A stretch of DNA of 62,505 bases, from positions 1 to 62,505 of the forward strand of contig JAQIWT010000015.1 of assembly GCA_034696485.1 (NCBI GenBank), read 5' to 3'. This document shows, one piece after another, positions 1 through 12,396 of the stretch (positions are counted from its first letter, which is position 1; each line of letters starts with the position of its first letter). This DNA comes from Isohypsibius dastychi (taxonomy: Eukaryota > Tardigrada > Eutardigrada > Parachela > Isohypsibiidae). A program made the position numbers and the translations under genes. A model generated the notes under the pieces. It was not told the origin of the DNA. It worked only from the letters and a program-made list of their open reading frames with translations, and made no database searches.

Positions 1-1821
1 TTTTTAAATTGCTGAGAACTAGAGTTCCATTATTTCTCCAGTGGAGATTACCTGAATCCAAGGTCGCAGTAATGGATACACAGTAATTGCTATGAGATGA
101 ATGTATTACAACAATGTAGGGCCAAAGGAGGTACGCGACCTACGGGCGCGAGTTCGTAAGAAGTTTCCCTCACGCATTCAGCAAGAATGTCGACACCTTG
201 ATTAATCGACCCCTTTCAGTATTATTGAAATGTAAAATTAATAATTAATATGTTCTGAACGACCATGGTCGACTTCATCGGTCAAGTTGGTCACATTTCA
301 TAACTTGACCAAATCTCGTTTTGACCAGTTCGTTGTCACACCAAATTCTTGAGTCACCAGGTTTCACCAGACCGAAATCGCTGGTCACTCGTCGAAAAGT
401 GAGATTTGGTCGACTAACTAGTGACGTTTTTTGGTCTTGCATTTGGTCAAATGCAACCTCAGCTACCCAATTCAACCTGGGCTACCCAACCCATCCCGGT
501 CCAGCCCAGCCAGCCCGATCCAAACCAACCCAACCAACTCATCCCAGCGTCATCACCGAAGACAGTTATTTTTGGGCGAAGAAATCTTCGTTTCTTTAAA
601 AGTAGAGGAGTCTTCGAAGACTCCTCTACTTTTAATTTTTGGCGTGGAATTCCCCGCCAAAAAATGCGGGGGGGGGGGGGGGATACGCCAACCGAAGGTG
701 GGCATCCGGCAAAACGCTCAGAGATGCCTTTTCCGGGGATATCTTTCTGGTAAAAGAATTTAGCTACGTTGGTAGCGCATAAATTTCATTATATTTTCGC
801 CAGTGGCTCAACCTCTAGAACACTGTTTACACTGCAGTATCGAGTAAGTATCGAGCATCGTAAGTAGCGAGTTTGAACCCGGGGTATCATTCCTTCAAAG
901 AACCTTTATCAAAATGTCACGTGACGAAGAGATTCGTTTTTTTGAAGGGGTCTCATCCAAAATAGGGGGCCATCTGAACTTTTATCACGGAAAACCTTTA
1001 TTACGGAAGCTTCTGTTGAAGGGGGTACTATTTCGGTAATAATGGTATATTGAGGTTGCTATCTATACGTAGGGCATACCATCTATACTATAGGGAAATG
1101 TCGACTGAATGAATGAAGCCGAATGAAGTCGTTGGGGGAATTCATTCAGATCGACACAACAAATTTTCCTGCTAATCTTTTCGCGCTGAATCTGATCTTG
1201 TAGTGGGAGTAAGTCTATGCGTGGAATGAAGCTGAAACAACTGCCGAGGAAAAGGAAGACTTTGGTTTCCTGGTTTATTAATGGCGCAGGAATGCAGTTT
1301 TTGGTCGTAGTTTCTAGTTTCTAGGTTCCACTCGCTGACTTCTTACCAGTACAGTGCAACGCCAGATTTAGCATAGAAATGCCCGTAAGAACATGCGATT
1401 TTGTGTCTGAGCCTCAGACCTTAGATAATATCCGAGCTCGAGGTGTCGAATACAAGTATCATGTCCCACAATATTTCAGATTTCAGAGTTCGAATCTGAT
1501 TCTCACCCAGACACATCTACACCGATAGGTGAATACCCAAAATTCGGCTCCAGAATTTCGAACACCGAAAGTCAGCGCGCCACGTGTGATGATACAACTG
1601 TCACCATAGCAGACAAACCAAGATTTCGAATACAACTCAGCGCTGTGAAATGTTACAGGATTGATCATGCTTGATCATCTTCTACCCCCTTCTCGGAAAG
1701 ATCGTGATTCAGAAATCCAGGATTCACTATCTTCAATAGCTAACATGTTCTCTTACGCAAAGGTGACTGATCCATTCATCCAAGTGTTCCAATGTTCAAC
1801 ACGACCACGTGTTCGTTTCAG
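1..1821. other. Upstream non-coding stretch with low-complexity and palindromic repeats
   Basis: I see no supportable gene here. At about 290-430 there are many copies of GGTCA/TGACC on both strands; at about 455-540 a CCCAACC-rich low-complexity stretch; at 596-635 a perfect 40-bp palindrome; at 668-682 a run of 15 G. The rest is unremarkable. It probably contains intron sequence of the SPEF2-like gene, because that gene begins here without its usual N-terminal domain. Confidence 0.5.
596..635. repeat. Perfect 40-bp palindrome
   Basis: The left half reads TTAAAAGTAGAGGAGTCTTC and the right half is its exact reverse complement, with no loop. The duplex can form a cruciform or, if transcribed, a 20-bp hairpin. 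Pairing stops at 595/636. Confidence 0.9.
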
Positions 1822-4800
1822 AATTCTGGCCCATCTGTGGCGTTTATTCCTACACAGTTCGTTTGCTCTTTAGTTGATCTCATGAATTCGTCTTTCCAAA
1901 ACACACATCTGATTTGTCACGTGACCAGTGAGAACGCATCGACCAGCACAGCTGATGGCCACTTTGAAGATGCAGTCAGCCTCCAAAATCATTCTCATCG
2001 CGATGTCGAAACAAAGAGCCATCAGAGTTTTTGTGATAATTTATCTCGACATGTTCGTGGATATGAGAAAACTGACCAACAAATGGCTTTGGCTCCACCA
2101 CGTTTAGTGAAGACCGCTAATAAAACGACTGCGTTTGAGTTGATTCCGGAAATATTTCACGGTTGCGAGATTATAGCACAATATAAAGCATCGTCGCAAC
2201 TTATTCCCAAACGAGTGATCAAAGATTTGAGGAGTCTTCTGAAATATTCAACCAAGGAAAGCTGGGATGGCCACGACATGACTCAGATGCTATACAACAG
2301 AACGGACCAAGCCAAAATTGCGGTTTATGATGCAATTGATACGCAAGAATATCATGATTATTTGCATTGGGAAGGACAGTGGAGAAAGTGTAGAGCTCCT
2401 GGGAAGTATTACCCGAAACGGAGTTTGTTTTTTGCAAGCGTTGTGAGCTGGTTGCTGAACCACAATCGCTCGATAATTATGCCTCAGCGTAACTTGGCCA
2501 TCAGCCCAACACCATTGAGGATTTTGGTGACTGGCTCACCCATGTCTGGCAAGACAACAATTGCGGTGAAACTGGCTGCAGCGTATCGTTTGCAGGTTGT
2601 CAGTCTGGAAAGTATGTACAACATGTACACCCAGGCTTATTTCGAGAGAAACATGGGAATTCAAGAGCATGAAATCATAAAAGACCTCGAGAACTATTCA
2701 GACATCATTGAACGGCGATCCACCAATCCCTTATCGATTGAGCTTAATGTGAAACTACTGACGCACTTCATGATTAAACAGCAGCACGCAGTGAGGGGCT
2801 ATGTGATTGATGGATTCCCGGATACAGTTGACCAAATAGTTTCATTCCGCAATGCGGTTGATAACTTCGATACAGACGCCGTACTAGCCTCGCATCGACG
2901 AGAACACTCTGCCCTGTTAGACGACCCAATCGATCCCGGTCCGCCTAATCTGCCACATTGCCTACTAGACCTGGTGATTGACGTCAGAGTTTCTGTTGAT
3001 GTGAGCTTTAAGCGTCTCAGAGGAATGGATTATAGCTCCACCATGCACAATTACTGCGATGTGTCTGGAGTCAATAGAAGAGCCAAACTTGATTCGCAAG
3101 AGTTTACCCTGCTTGAGAAGCGTGTTCTACAGTGGTACGTGCGATCAACTCATCCAGTAAGTGAGCGGCCGGTGATTTTGAGCGGTTCAGGTCAACTGCA
3201 TCAATTCAGTCAATTAACTAATTCAATCATTTCAATTCTTTTCAGTTCTATTGAATCCAATGTAGTTCTATTCAATTCAGTTAGTTACGGTACTGGATTG
3301 TTTCACGTCTTGTAAGGGTGATAGTAAAAATTATTTGATGGTGATGGAACACGACCTGGGCAGCGCACGCGATATTATCGAAAAAAACTGTTCTCGGTAG
3401 TGTAGTGATAATTGTGTTCGGAGGGTATAAAGAAATATTTGCTGTGATATACCAAGTTTTTTTTCTTTTTTTAGTGAGGGTCATCTAACAGCTTATTTAA
3501 GCAGAAACTTTTTAATTAAGGGATAGGGGGTCTTTATTTCGGGTAGTACGGTGCTTGATTGTTCACCGAATCAAAATGTCAGAAAACATTCACGGTCCTT
3601 TTGACATCGAGCGGCGGGTCAGCAGAAAGAATTTTGGGTGGGGGGGGGGGGGGAGCGTGAATCGTGAACGTTGCGTGAATTAAAACCATTATTTGTGCAA
3701 CAAAAGTGCTTCAATAAACATGTTAATTGTAGGTACAAGGAGGCTGAACGAGAGCGCACGCCGTTGCTGAAGTCTATCGCTGACCGTTATCTGGACTTGG
3801 ACGGTTCGGGGCCTTTGACTGAATTTTGTAACCAAGCCGAACGACTTATCATACCGGCCCTTCAAGCTCGCTTCGATGACATCGTTCAACAGCCAAATCT
3901 GAATGTGCTGGAAGGGCTTACCACTACCGAAGCTACGAATGAGAGCGTTCAGACAACTGGTGATATCAGAGATTTTTCAGACCGTTCCAACAATAGCGAA
4001 AGTTTTCATCTGAGGTACATCACGATTGATCTGCAGAAAGAACGTACTCCTCATGAGACTCATAAGAGTCCTTCGCAAATGACCGTAAAGACTGCAGCTG
4101 CAGCAACAGAAAAGTCTGTAGAAGCGTCCGATACGGATGAAGACACGCTCGATCACATAAGCCCTTCTGACGAGAGATTTCTCGAGGCACAGGCAGACTT
4201 CAAGGCCTTTGTTTACGGTGAGGGCATTCTGCCGGAAGACGAACCCGTGCAAAAACCGATAGAGGATCTGAAAAAAGACGGCAAGGAAAAGAAAGATAAA
4301 AAAACTGAGCGTAGCAAAAAAGATTCAGATGCAGAAAAGAATGTGAACCCTGGATCCATTGTTACTGCGAAAAAGCCATATAGACATATCGACATCAATG
4401 AATTCGGACTGCCCAGAATTTCCAAATATTTTAGAAATATTGACTCCGGGAATCCGGTTGTTGCTCGGTACAACAAAACGTTCGCTGAACCAGAACAACA
4501 CCTGCAGATCTTTGAGCACATCTCGGAATCACCTGAAGAAGAAAACATTTTCGACGATGAATTGAGTCGCATCGAACATGCTGTAATGAAAAAGCTGGAA
4601 GAAGACATCGGTAGCCCCGAAATTCGAGACACCGATATGAAATCGTATTTCGCATCAAAGAGAACACTGATCGATTACACGACTCTTGCAGCTAGTGATG
4701 CATGTGGATACAGATTGGAGAGGTTCAATCTCCAGGTAGGATGAGATGATCATGTAAAGTAGTTTTTCAAAGCTTGTCTTATTATGAATAAAAGCATATT

Positions 4801-7800
4801 TCGTTAGTGGAGGATGAATGGTAAATTTCAGATAAATAGTAAGTTTAACGACGGATAATTAGTTTCATGATCCTTACAGCTCAGTTCAACGAGTAGTTTT
4901 ATAGAAGTTCCGTTTGAGTAAAATAAATGTCTATTTCTTCCAACTAAAAACACTCAATCTGCATGATCGTCAGTGGCTATTCTGTTCTCAAACTCAAAAC
5001 TTTCAGAACCGTCTGGGAACATTTTATGACAACGGGTTTCCCATCATACGATTACAAGGAGATCGAGCAGCCCCGGTTCACCCACTTTCAGTACAAGAAC
5101 CGAAAAAATTCGTTGACTTGTCTGAAATTCCGCGAATTGATACCCATCTGCAAACCAGTATTATGATTTCGGGCACTGAAGCACAGCTATCAACCAAGGC
5201 AGTACCGCAAACATTTGCTATCCAGGATTCTAGTATAGTGCCAAACAGAATGGGCGCTGCGACACAGCCAGCATTTGGTATTCACCAAGACCCAAATCCA
5301 GCGTCTAGTCAGCTAAAATTCGATTTGGCTCTCATTTACCAATGGATGGCGGAACGATGGCGTGCAGTTGAAAAGGAACATGCCGCATTTGGAAAGCGAA
5401 CCTTTCGCCTGCTTCGATCTGTACAGGAAGATATTATGTTCCAGCTGGAAAAAAGCAAGGAAGTCTATTTCGACCTGTATCGATCACATGCCATTCACTT
5501 TCAATCTGTGCTGTATGACTGGCAAAGCTCATTTAACTCTATTGGGTTATCCAAACGAGCAACAATTCAGTACAAAGAGCTACTTCATTCCCAGGTGCAG
5601 GCATTTCGCAAATTGTTAATGGACGATATTACGACTGCTCGACAAAAGGACATTCAGCTGCATGACGAAATGATGCGAAGCGGATGGTTCCAAGACCGAA
5701 TAGCCATTCTGATCAACTATTTTGTGGGCATGATGCAGGTAAGAAGAATGCTGCCAAAACGAAATCTTCAAGTCAAGCTGGCCTGATTAAAGATGTAATC
5801 AAAATGAAGCTAACACACGGCCAGGTTAACTCTTCCGTACCCAGGTCATTTCACTTCCACCGATTACCAGGTGGGGTCAGATTGACCCCAGGTCAGTCGG
5901 CCAATAGTGAACGGTGTATTTAGCGAAATTGGCCTTGGATGAAGCAATAATGAAACGTAGGCCAGAAATCAAACGAAGCAGAGATGTTTCCCCAGGGTAC
6001 GCAAAAATGATGAAATTTCTACAGGAATCGTTTTTCTTCAACCACATTTATCAAGATAAATTGATCTTTTGATCAAATATATCTTTAGATGCATTATTGT
6101 GTGAGTCCGTCTAAATTATCAATAGCAAATAAAATCTCTTTCGATATTTTTCAACGCTCTATTTGGCGGCATTTTAGACGCTGAAGGAGAATTGGAAGGA
6201 TTGAAGACTGCGAAATACTTTCTCTTTTTATTCTGATTTGTTAACATTAGTTTTTGAAGTGTTTAAATTTAACAGTTAACTTAAACAGGTCGTAAAAGAA
6301 TTCTAACCTTGCTAAAATATTGTTTTCAGGATCACCTGTCGTTTGTACTGCTTTCGTTATAAATGATGCGCAGCCGGTCTGATTTCTGTGTTCAGGGAAA
6401 CAAAAGACGACTGACCGCCGGCTCGCGCTCTGTTCTCTGCCTCCCGGCAGATGACCAGCGCATAAAAATTTCGTCGGTTGTGATTTTTTCTGTGTGTTCC
6501 CATGAATTTGGAAAATTCAGACTCTTCACAATCCTTGACATTATCCTTTTCTCTAGAAAACTGCCATTTCAAATTTCTCAAAATAAAATCCGTAGACAAG
6601 TTATAAAATCATGAAAAAAAATCTCGGCGAACCCTCAAAAAAAGCCCCAGCAGATATTTCAGCTCCTAATTGGAACTTCAGAATTCGGAAAAAGCCAAAA
6701 TACAGCAAATCAAAATCTCAACACTGATTTTGATCCATATTGCTTTAAAACAAGTAAGTGATTTATTACTCTGTAAAATTTAGAGACTGGGGTCAATTTG
6801 ACCCCACCTGGTAAAGGAAGAGTTAACGAACATAAAATTTTAACAGGCCTCTTGTTTTTCGTAACCTGAACCCACACGATTCTTGTTGCATCTTTGTTTC
6901 GCTTGCAAAAATGGATTACCATAGTTCAGGGAGTAAAACATCTTGGCTTTAGAAGTACTGGAACACTTTCTTGTCAGATACTGATTCCAGGTGGAAATTG
7001 ATGCTTTTATTGACGGATTGAATTTACTGAGAGACTTCAACACCATAACAAGTTCAAAATTGATCGGGACACAAAACACACCTGTTGCGTCAGTACCTTT
7101 CATTGAATTACCAGGTCTGGAGAAAGAGGACGGACGCCCAACCCCAAGCTTGTCCCCCACACAAGGGGAGAACAAAAAATCTGCTAAAGCAGATTTGGAC
7201 AAAAACAGTTTTCCACCAGGATCTTCCATCAAAACTCTATCCGCAGAACCAGTTTTTCTGAATTTTCTCTCGAGGAGGGCATTTGTATCAGAAGCCCTGG
7301 CACGCACCGAGAGCTCCAGCCCCGGCAAGAAGGTTCAAAAGTCCGACAGAAAATCGCAGCTAAGCGTCGAAACCTCAGCCACAAGAAAACATAGTAGAAC
7401 TCAAGCGGTAACAAATGCTGCCAAAGACGATCTCGAAGATCTTGTCCTCAAGGAATTGCTTGAAAAAGCTAAAGATCTTGTTCAGCTGCTCAGAGAGCAC
7501 GAAGACGGAATAAGAATCTCAAATTACAATGTGAGAGCCACGGAGGAACCAAAAAAGCCGACTTCCCAAAAGGCTGTGCCAACAGATAAAACTACGAAAA
7601 GTGGTGCAACATCGGCGACTTCGAACGCCATCAAAGAACCCTTAATAGTCACTGCAAAGCTCGGTCAGGAACTGGCACTGGAGGAGGAAGCTATCAGTTT
7701 CATCACGCGTTTGGAATCGATCCATACCTACGCAGCTTTGGTTATTGGGGATGCCAAAACTCTCGCGAAGGCCGTCAATCTCCAGATTGCGATGAATATT

Positions 7801-8268
7801 GAGCAAAAGTATGAAACAGAGGTCCACTCTGTTGGATTGTTGATCGAATACCTCCACTGCAAGATTGAAAACGAGGACAGTATTGACAAAGCACTTGTTT
7901 TCCACGACAACAGGTTTTGTGTGTCACCTGATCTATGGGCACCGCAAGAAAACACTGAAGTCCATGCATACAGACCATTCACGGAAAAGCTAACGCTTCA
8001 CAAAGAATTTCTGAAATATCATCGGACAGAAAACAAGTTTGTCTACGAAGACCTGCAGAAAGTGTTTATTGCAGCTGTAGAAAAAGGGTTCGGAAAAGAT
8101 CTAATCGGAAGAGTCTGGACCACCATTGAACCCGAGGAGCTGTATGCTTCAGCAAACTTGCATCTTAAGCCACCAAGCACTGGATCGACCCCAGATGGTG
8201 TAGATGTTTGCGAAGTCCAGTTGTCCTGGAAAAAATTGCTGCAGACTTTTAGTACTGAAGAAACATAA
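1822..8268 (+). CDS. SPEF2: SPEF2 / CPC1-like central-pair protein (5' partial), with adenylate-kinase-like domain
   Basis: Exons: (1822)-3134, 3733-4735, 5007-5738, 6991-8268, all phase-consistent. SPEF2 (Chlamydomonas CPC1) is a projection protein of the axonemal central pair, needed for flagellar motility and sperm tail assembly. Exon 1 carries a P-loop nucleotide-kinase domain: ILVTGSPMSGKT (Walker A) and later GYVIDGFPDT, typical of the adenylate-kinase-like segment. The third exon has the conserved block around WMAERWRAVEKEHAAFGKR. The last exon has EEEAISFITRLE, then SVGLLIEYLHCKIE, DLWAP and a C-terminal EF-hand-like region ending at TAA. An AATAAA lies at 8315-8320. The family's N-terminal CH-like domain is absent: the ORF opens at a CAG acceptor (1819-1821) or at ATG 1882, so upstream exons lie outside or in a long intron. 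The 3135 donor (GTACGT) was preferred to a nearby GTAAGT because it keeps phase. Confidence 0.85.
3135..3732 (+). other. Intron of SPEF2-like gene with AT-rich repeats and a G14 run
   Basis: Contains a degenerate TTCAATT/ATTCAGT-rich stretch (about 3195-3290) and a 14-base G run at 3640-3653. No coding feature was found inside. Confidence 0.6.
5826..6826. mobile_element. piggyBac-type non-autonomous element (MITE) inside a SPEF2 intron
   Basis: Both edges are TTAA (5826-5829 and 6823-6826), the target duplicated by piggyBac transposases. Inside, the ends are inverted: CTCTTCC after the left TTAA and GGAAGAG before the right TTAA. Slightly further in are ACCAGGTGGGGTCA (about 5866) and TTGACCCCACCTGG (about 6797-6810). 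The left end has about 26 extra bases between the two conserved blocks. The interior has no long ORF and no transposase, so the copy is non-autonomous. It occupies most of the 1252-bp intron 5739-6990. Confidence 0.75.
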
Positions 8269-8314
8269 ATCAGAACATTCTCTGCATCGTGTGAGAAAGA
8301 CCTGTTCACTATGG

Positions 8315-8320
8315 AATAAA
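8315..8320 (+). terminator. AATAAA polyadenylation signal of the SPEF2-like gene
   Basis: Canonical AATAAA 47 bases after the stop codon at 8268. The next gene is convergent and ends at 8882, so the two 3' ends face each other across about 600 bp. Confidence 0.6.
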
Positions 8321-8881
8321 CTGAGTGGCCCAGACTAAGAAAACCAGGGATGGTGATTTATTAGAGATTCCCCGTCACTGAATCTTTGAGAAACCCTAAG
8401 GAAGTGAGGAAGGGCTTCTGATCCCCTTCTGCGGTAACGAGGTGAGAATTAAGCGCCTTGGAGTTGGGTCGGTTCACTGATTGGTGACTCCGGTGCTGTC
8501 AGTAACGTCTGAAAACTCCGCTCGAAACAAACAGAAGTCACATATGGATCAGGCCTCTGCCCATTCATAGAATCGCCCTCAATGATGCCAACCGTAACTG
8601 GATTCTCCCCAGGGTTGTCGCGGCAGTTGGCAGATTGGGCGAAGACGCCGCAGTCATAGCAAGAGCATGTTCGCATTTGTGACAGTACATCTGACTTGAA
8701 TTTCGATGTGAGATTTTAACCAACTTCAGAGGGTTGAGAACACTGAAACAGATACCAGCAGATGATGTCAACACTTAATTCCAGAAATATTAATGATTTC
8801 CGTTGTTACGAGAGCTAGAGGATTGTGTTACTGTGCAGACGATGAACTTGAAATAATCAAAAGGAAGATATCTGAATCATT
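8321..8881. other. Convergent intergenic region
   Basis: Space between the 3' ends of the SPEF2-like (+) and Jupiter-like (-) genes. Short open frames on the minus strand have no splice context or recognisable similarity. Presumed 3' UTR sequence. Confidence 0.5.
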
Positions 8882-10029
8882 TCACCACAATGGCCCACTA
8901 TCCAATGGGCGAAATTTCCCGTAATGAGAACCGTTTGTTTCTCTACGTGACCCCGCCGCTGGCCGAGGATCAAGTGCTGCGTCTATACGAGGCTTGTCCT
9001 TGTTGAACCTTGATCGAGTTTCGTTTTTCAGGAACGAGGAGGACTCATTATCGCTTTGCCCGGTGAGCACGTTATAGCCTATAGAAATCGATAATGAAAA
9101 AACAAGTCCGTTTCGCAGTATCAGTTTTCGTATTCTCACCGCGGTTATTTTGACTGTGTTTATTCGCCATTGCTCTACCTCTAGCTGTCTCACCGGCTGA
9201 GCCCAGCACATCGGGGGACCTCGGATTGCTACTTTGTTGACAATACGCCACGGCAGGCGAACGACCAAACATCCCCGCAGATGACTCATCGTTTTGTTTC
9301 TACAAATCAAGAGCGATTTGAGTACATTCGGTTAGAAAATCTGAAATCTTTCTGAATTATTTTATCATGGAAGAAGGCTCACATTTGTGAATCAAAATCC
9401 CATTGGACTAAATCTGGTTAAAGTACAATTTCTAATCGTTTTCAGGTACGTACATATAAGGATGTATTTAAAATATGTATTTAAAATATTACCCTAATTC
9501 TTAAAATATTACCCACGGAACCGTTCGAGAATGTTATGCCCTATGTCCATCTGCGGTAGGCATACTGCCACCCCCCCCCCCCCCCCCCATGGGGAAGGAA
9601 AGAATTACGAATGAAGATATGTGAGAATAAAACAAGGAATAAAATAAAACCTACCTGAGATTGACGAGGGGTGTAAGGAAGCTCATGTTCGACTTCTTGT
9701 CTTGACCTATTGGCTCTGTTATCTGCTTCATTGATATCTCTGGAGTCTGGTACCGCATCATCGGCGTTCATGCGTAGTTCTGACAACAACGGAGAAACAT
9801 GGCTGTCCACCAGGCTTCGAGAATAGCTTTCGGCTTCATTTGGCTGCGTGTCCCGAATTGATGGGGTCGCATTCCTCTGTGGCTCAACATAATTCTCCCC
9901 CGCGAAAATATTTGACTGACTCGGAAAACTCCGCACTCGCTGGCATCTATTTGGAGTGTTTGGAGTGGCTGTCTCGCTTGCTCTCGATTGGTTTTCGAAA
10001 CTAGTGCTTGTTCCTCCTTGAAAGTTCAT
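8882..10029 (-). CDS. Jupiter / JPT (HN1)-like microtubule-associated protein
   Basis: Exons on the minus strand: 10029-9655, 9299-9140, 9078-8882; the phases (0, then 1) close a 243-residue frame ending TGA. Jupiter/HN1 proteins are small, disordered, microtubule-associated proteins with short repeated motifs. Features recalling them are an early FQG and RVRSFP, then SNIFAGE, then a C terminus ending in DSGPLW. No globular domain or membrane segment is visible; the protein is rich in Ser, Asn, Arg and Glu. The 61-bp second intron (9079-9139) is typical for this window. Upstream of the ATG a CTATTTCAG acceptor suggests a separate 5' UTR exon. The resemblance rests on short motifs only; it could be an unrelated disordered protein. 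Confidence 0.5.
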
Positions 10030-11556
10030 GTTCCTGAAATAGAACTGCAGTCAAAACAATGCCACAGTCTATACAGTTCCGGTAGAACTATTGATCCTTC
10101 CATAATTTCCACAAGGTCTTGATTTTCTACATCTCCGTAATGAAAATACCCTAAGCTCCGTATCAGTACGACAGCTCACCTCCGAGTTTTTGAATCGACG
10201 GGAAATTTACTGAAGCTGTCCATTCAATTGGCTAAATCATTTGGTGTGCCCCGTTCGAATACTAGTTACCATGGGGTTGATCGATAAACTGAGTGCAGTG
10301 ACAAAGAACATCCAGCACCTGCGCCACTGACAGCGTTCACAGTGCGCATACTTATTCGACAACATGGACCATTTCAAATTGTCAGCAGCTCTACTTTATT
10401 CATTCACCTCATTTGCCGTATGAACCGTCTACCGGCCGGCCAAAACTTTTATCTGTCAAACTTGACAACTTGAAGTCGAAACCCCCTGATTTAAAACTCA
10501 AAGACCCATATTCTCCCCTTGGTACGAACGAACTAGAACCAAAACATTCTGGCCAGGTATTAAGTACGAGTAAAATATAGTCCAGCATGCTTGGCTCAGT
10601 CAGCAGTCTCGAAATACTGTATACCAGAGTGCTTTGCCGTGATCTCGATATTTGTCAAACAATGGCTGATTCGGACTGAAGGAAAAAAGGAGCTGGTTGA
10701 ATTGGCTTCGTTATTCAGGAGTGCAGAAAGCTTCGGCCGAACACACCGCAAAATTTTTCTTGATTGTGCCAAGCATGCTTATCTGAGCTGAAAATTTTAC
10801 GATGCTTTGAGCTCCATTGTTTTTGAATCGTTCCTCCCAGACCTAATGTACTTTCTTTAAAGTCAGGTAACTGCCCATGACCTAAAATATCGCAGCACTT
10901 GCGCACACTTGTAATGGCCACTTACTCGATTCTAGAATATATAGTCGGTCCATGAAACGTCACAAGAAGTTTGCCTTGATCCTCCTGGGCTCACCAATTA
11001 CCGTATCGTGACATCAAGATTCCCGCAGTATATTTTGCCATTAGATTTACAAACTTTCCATGAACTCCCGTAAAACGCTTCTTTCGTCTGAAGATCCGTA
11101 ATACGCGCAAAATTTACAAGCTTGCAGCATCAACACAATGAAAAACTAGCGCGAGTACCCCTTACGGAGTTCTTGCATACAACTGAGGAGTTACCGTAGT
11201 GAACTACGCGCTACCGTAGTGAATAGGGGCTTTGCGAGACCCCTTACATTCTATGAAAGACATACATTTTCCTGCACATTTGGGAAAATATTTTAAGAAA
11301 AATGTCCAGGAATAAATGGTCCGTGCGAAGCTCAGACGGTTACCCTGTACATGTACATGTACATCGGGAAAACAACAAGATGTGGAGGTAGGGCCGGAGA
11401 TGTAATGTAAAGGATATCGACCAATCAGCAGGCCTTACATGAAAGTCGAATTTTCGTGCACCAAATTTGCTGCACATTTGTCGATCTCTTACAATTTGGC
11501 AAGGCGGAGCCTGCCGATATACAATGTACGTCGAAAATGTATGTCTTCGATCGAAT
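10030..11556. other. Intergenic, no gene seen
   Basis: Non-coding by my reading: open frames are short and lack splice context. Local features are a repeated CCGTAGTGAA(C/T) pair near 11190-11225 and an alternating TGTACA run near 11346-11363. Confidence 0.5.
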
Positions 11557-11966
11557 GTAAGGGGTTTCGCATCGCGGATCGTGCTTTGGGAGCTCGTTTT
11601 TTCAAAGTGGCCATTTTCGGAGTATAGCTTTGGGAGTCCCGACATCTGGGAGTCCGTAGCTTTCGGAGTGCCAAAATGGGAGTATGATATTTCGGAGTGT
11701 CCACTTTTCGGAGTTTGACCACCGAGCTTTGGGAGTGAGCAAAAAAACTCATGATCCGCTAAATACGGGCCTGGTAGCGGTAAGGCAGATCTGGTAGCTC
11801 ACCGTATAAGCCACCTTACTTCGAATGCTACTTGAGTTGTTAAGTGCGTCACATTTCCCACGGAGTGAGGACTTCCGGCGGAAGTAGTTTTTGCTTCCGG
11901 ACTGTCCGGAGGTTCGGGGGTTACACTGGATTCGGATTCCACCGGGGGTTTCGGGGGTGGGGGCTC

Positions 11967-11981
11967 GGGGGCGAAGCCCCC
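11967..11981. repeat. C(GAA)G mini-hairpin, six-pair stem
   Basis: GGGGGC-GAA-GCCCCC is a perfect inverted repeat around a GAA triloop in the core of the foldback-like element. The loop context GCGAAGC is known for exceptional thermal stability as a DNA mini-hairpin. Confidence 0.8.
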
Positions 11982-11991
11982 ATGCAGGGGT

Positions 11992-12012
11992 TACGGGGGC
12001 GGAGCCCCCGTA
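11992..12012. repeat. C(GGA)G mini-hairpin, nine-pair stem
   Basis: TACGGGGGC-GGA-GCCCCCGTA is a second hairpin 10 bases after the first, with the same design but a GGA loop and different stem bases. Confidence 0.8.
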
Positions 12013-12396
12013 GGGTTGTGGTTTCAGGAATATATATCAATTCTATCCACACCCCAAGCGAAACTGACGTCCACCGGAAGTCCTCAATCGTGGCAAAAAG
12101 AATGTTTTCTGAGTAAGAAAAATGAGGTGAACCTGTTAAACACTTCAGGGGTCCGAAAATCAACTAATAAGTCTTGTCGCAACGAATGAGTTTTCGTCGT
12201 GTTATTACTCCGAAAAGTACACACTCCGAAAATTCCTTCACTCCTAAAATGGCACTCCGAAAAACACCTACTCCGAGACCTCGGACTCCGAAAATCTTCT
12301 CATTCCGAAAATGTCACTCCGAGAATGGCACTCCGAAAATGGCACTCCCAAAGATCTTACTCCGAAAGCACGGGGTGCCGTTTCGCATAGGCCTTA

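Larger units (their letters stand above)
11557..12396. mobile_element. Foldback-like element with opposed arrays of an ACTCCGAAAA-type motif
   Basis: Two arrays of a 10-to-16-bp unit face each other. The left array (about 11585-11735) has 8-9 copies of the TTTCGGAGT / TTTGGGAGT form; the right array (about 12204-12375) has about 11 copies of the complementary ACTCCGAAAA form, with spacers such as TGGC. The outer edges are inverted relatives: TAAGG...CGTGCTTT on the left, AAAGCACG...CCTTA on the right. Between the arrays lies a GC-rich core (11868-12083) bounded by AGGACTTCCGG and CCGGAAGTCCT and holding two very stable hairpins. There is no transposase ORF. The architecture resembles foldback/Galileo-type DNA elements. 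Confidence 0.6.

Noticed and set aside
321-763. Overlapping open frames rich in Pro/Asn/Gln
   Set aside because: They arise from CCCAACC low-complexity and G-run sequence, have no splice or start context, and no similarity.
11844-12116. 90-codon Gly/Arg-rich open frame
   Set aside because: It is the translation of the GC-rich hairpin core of the foldback-like element.
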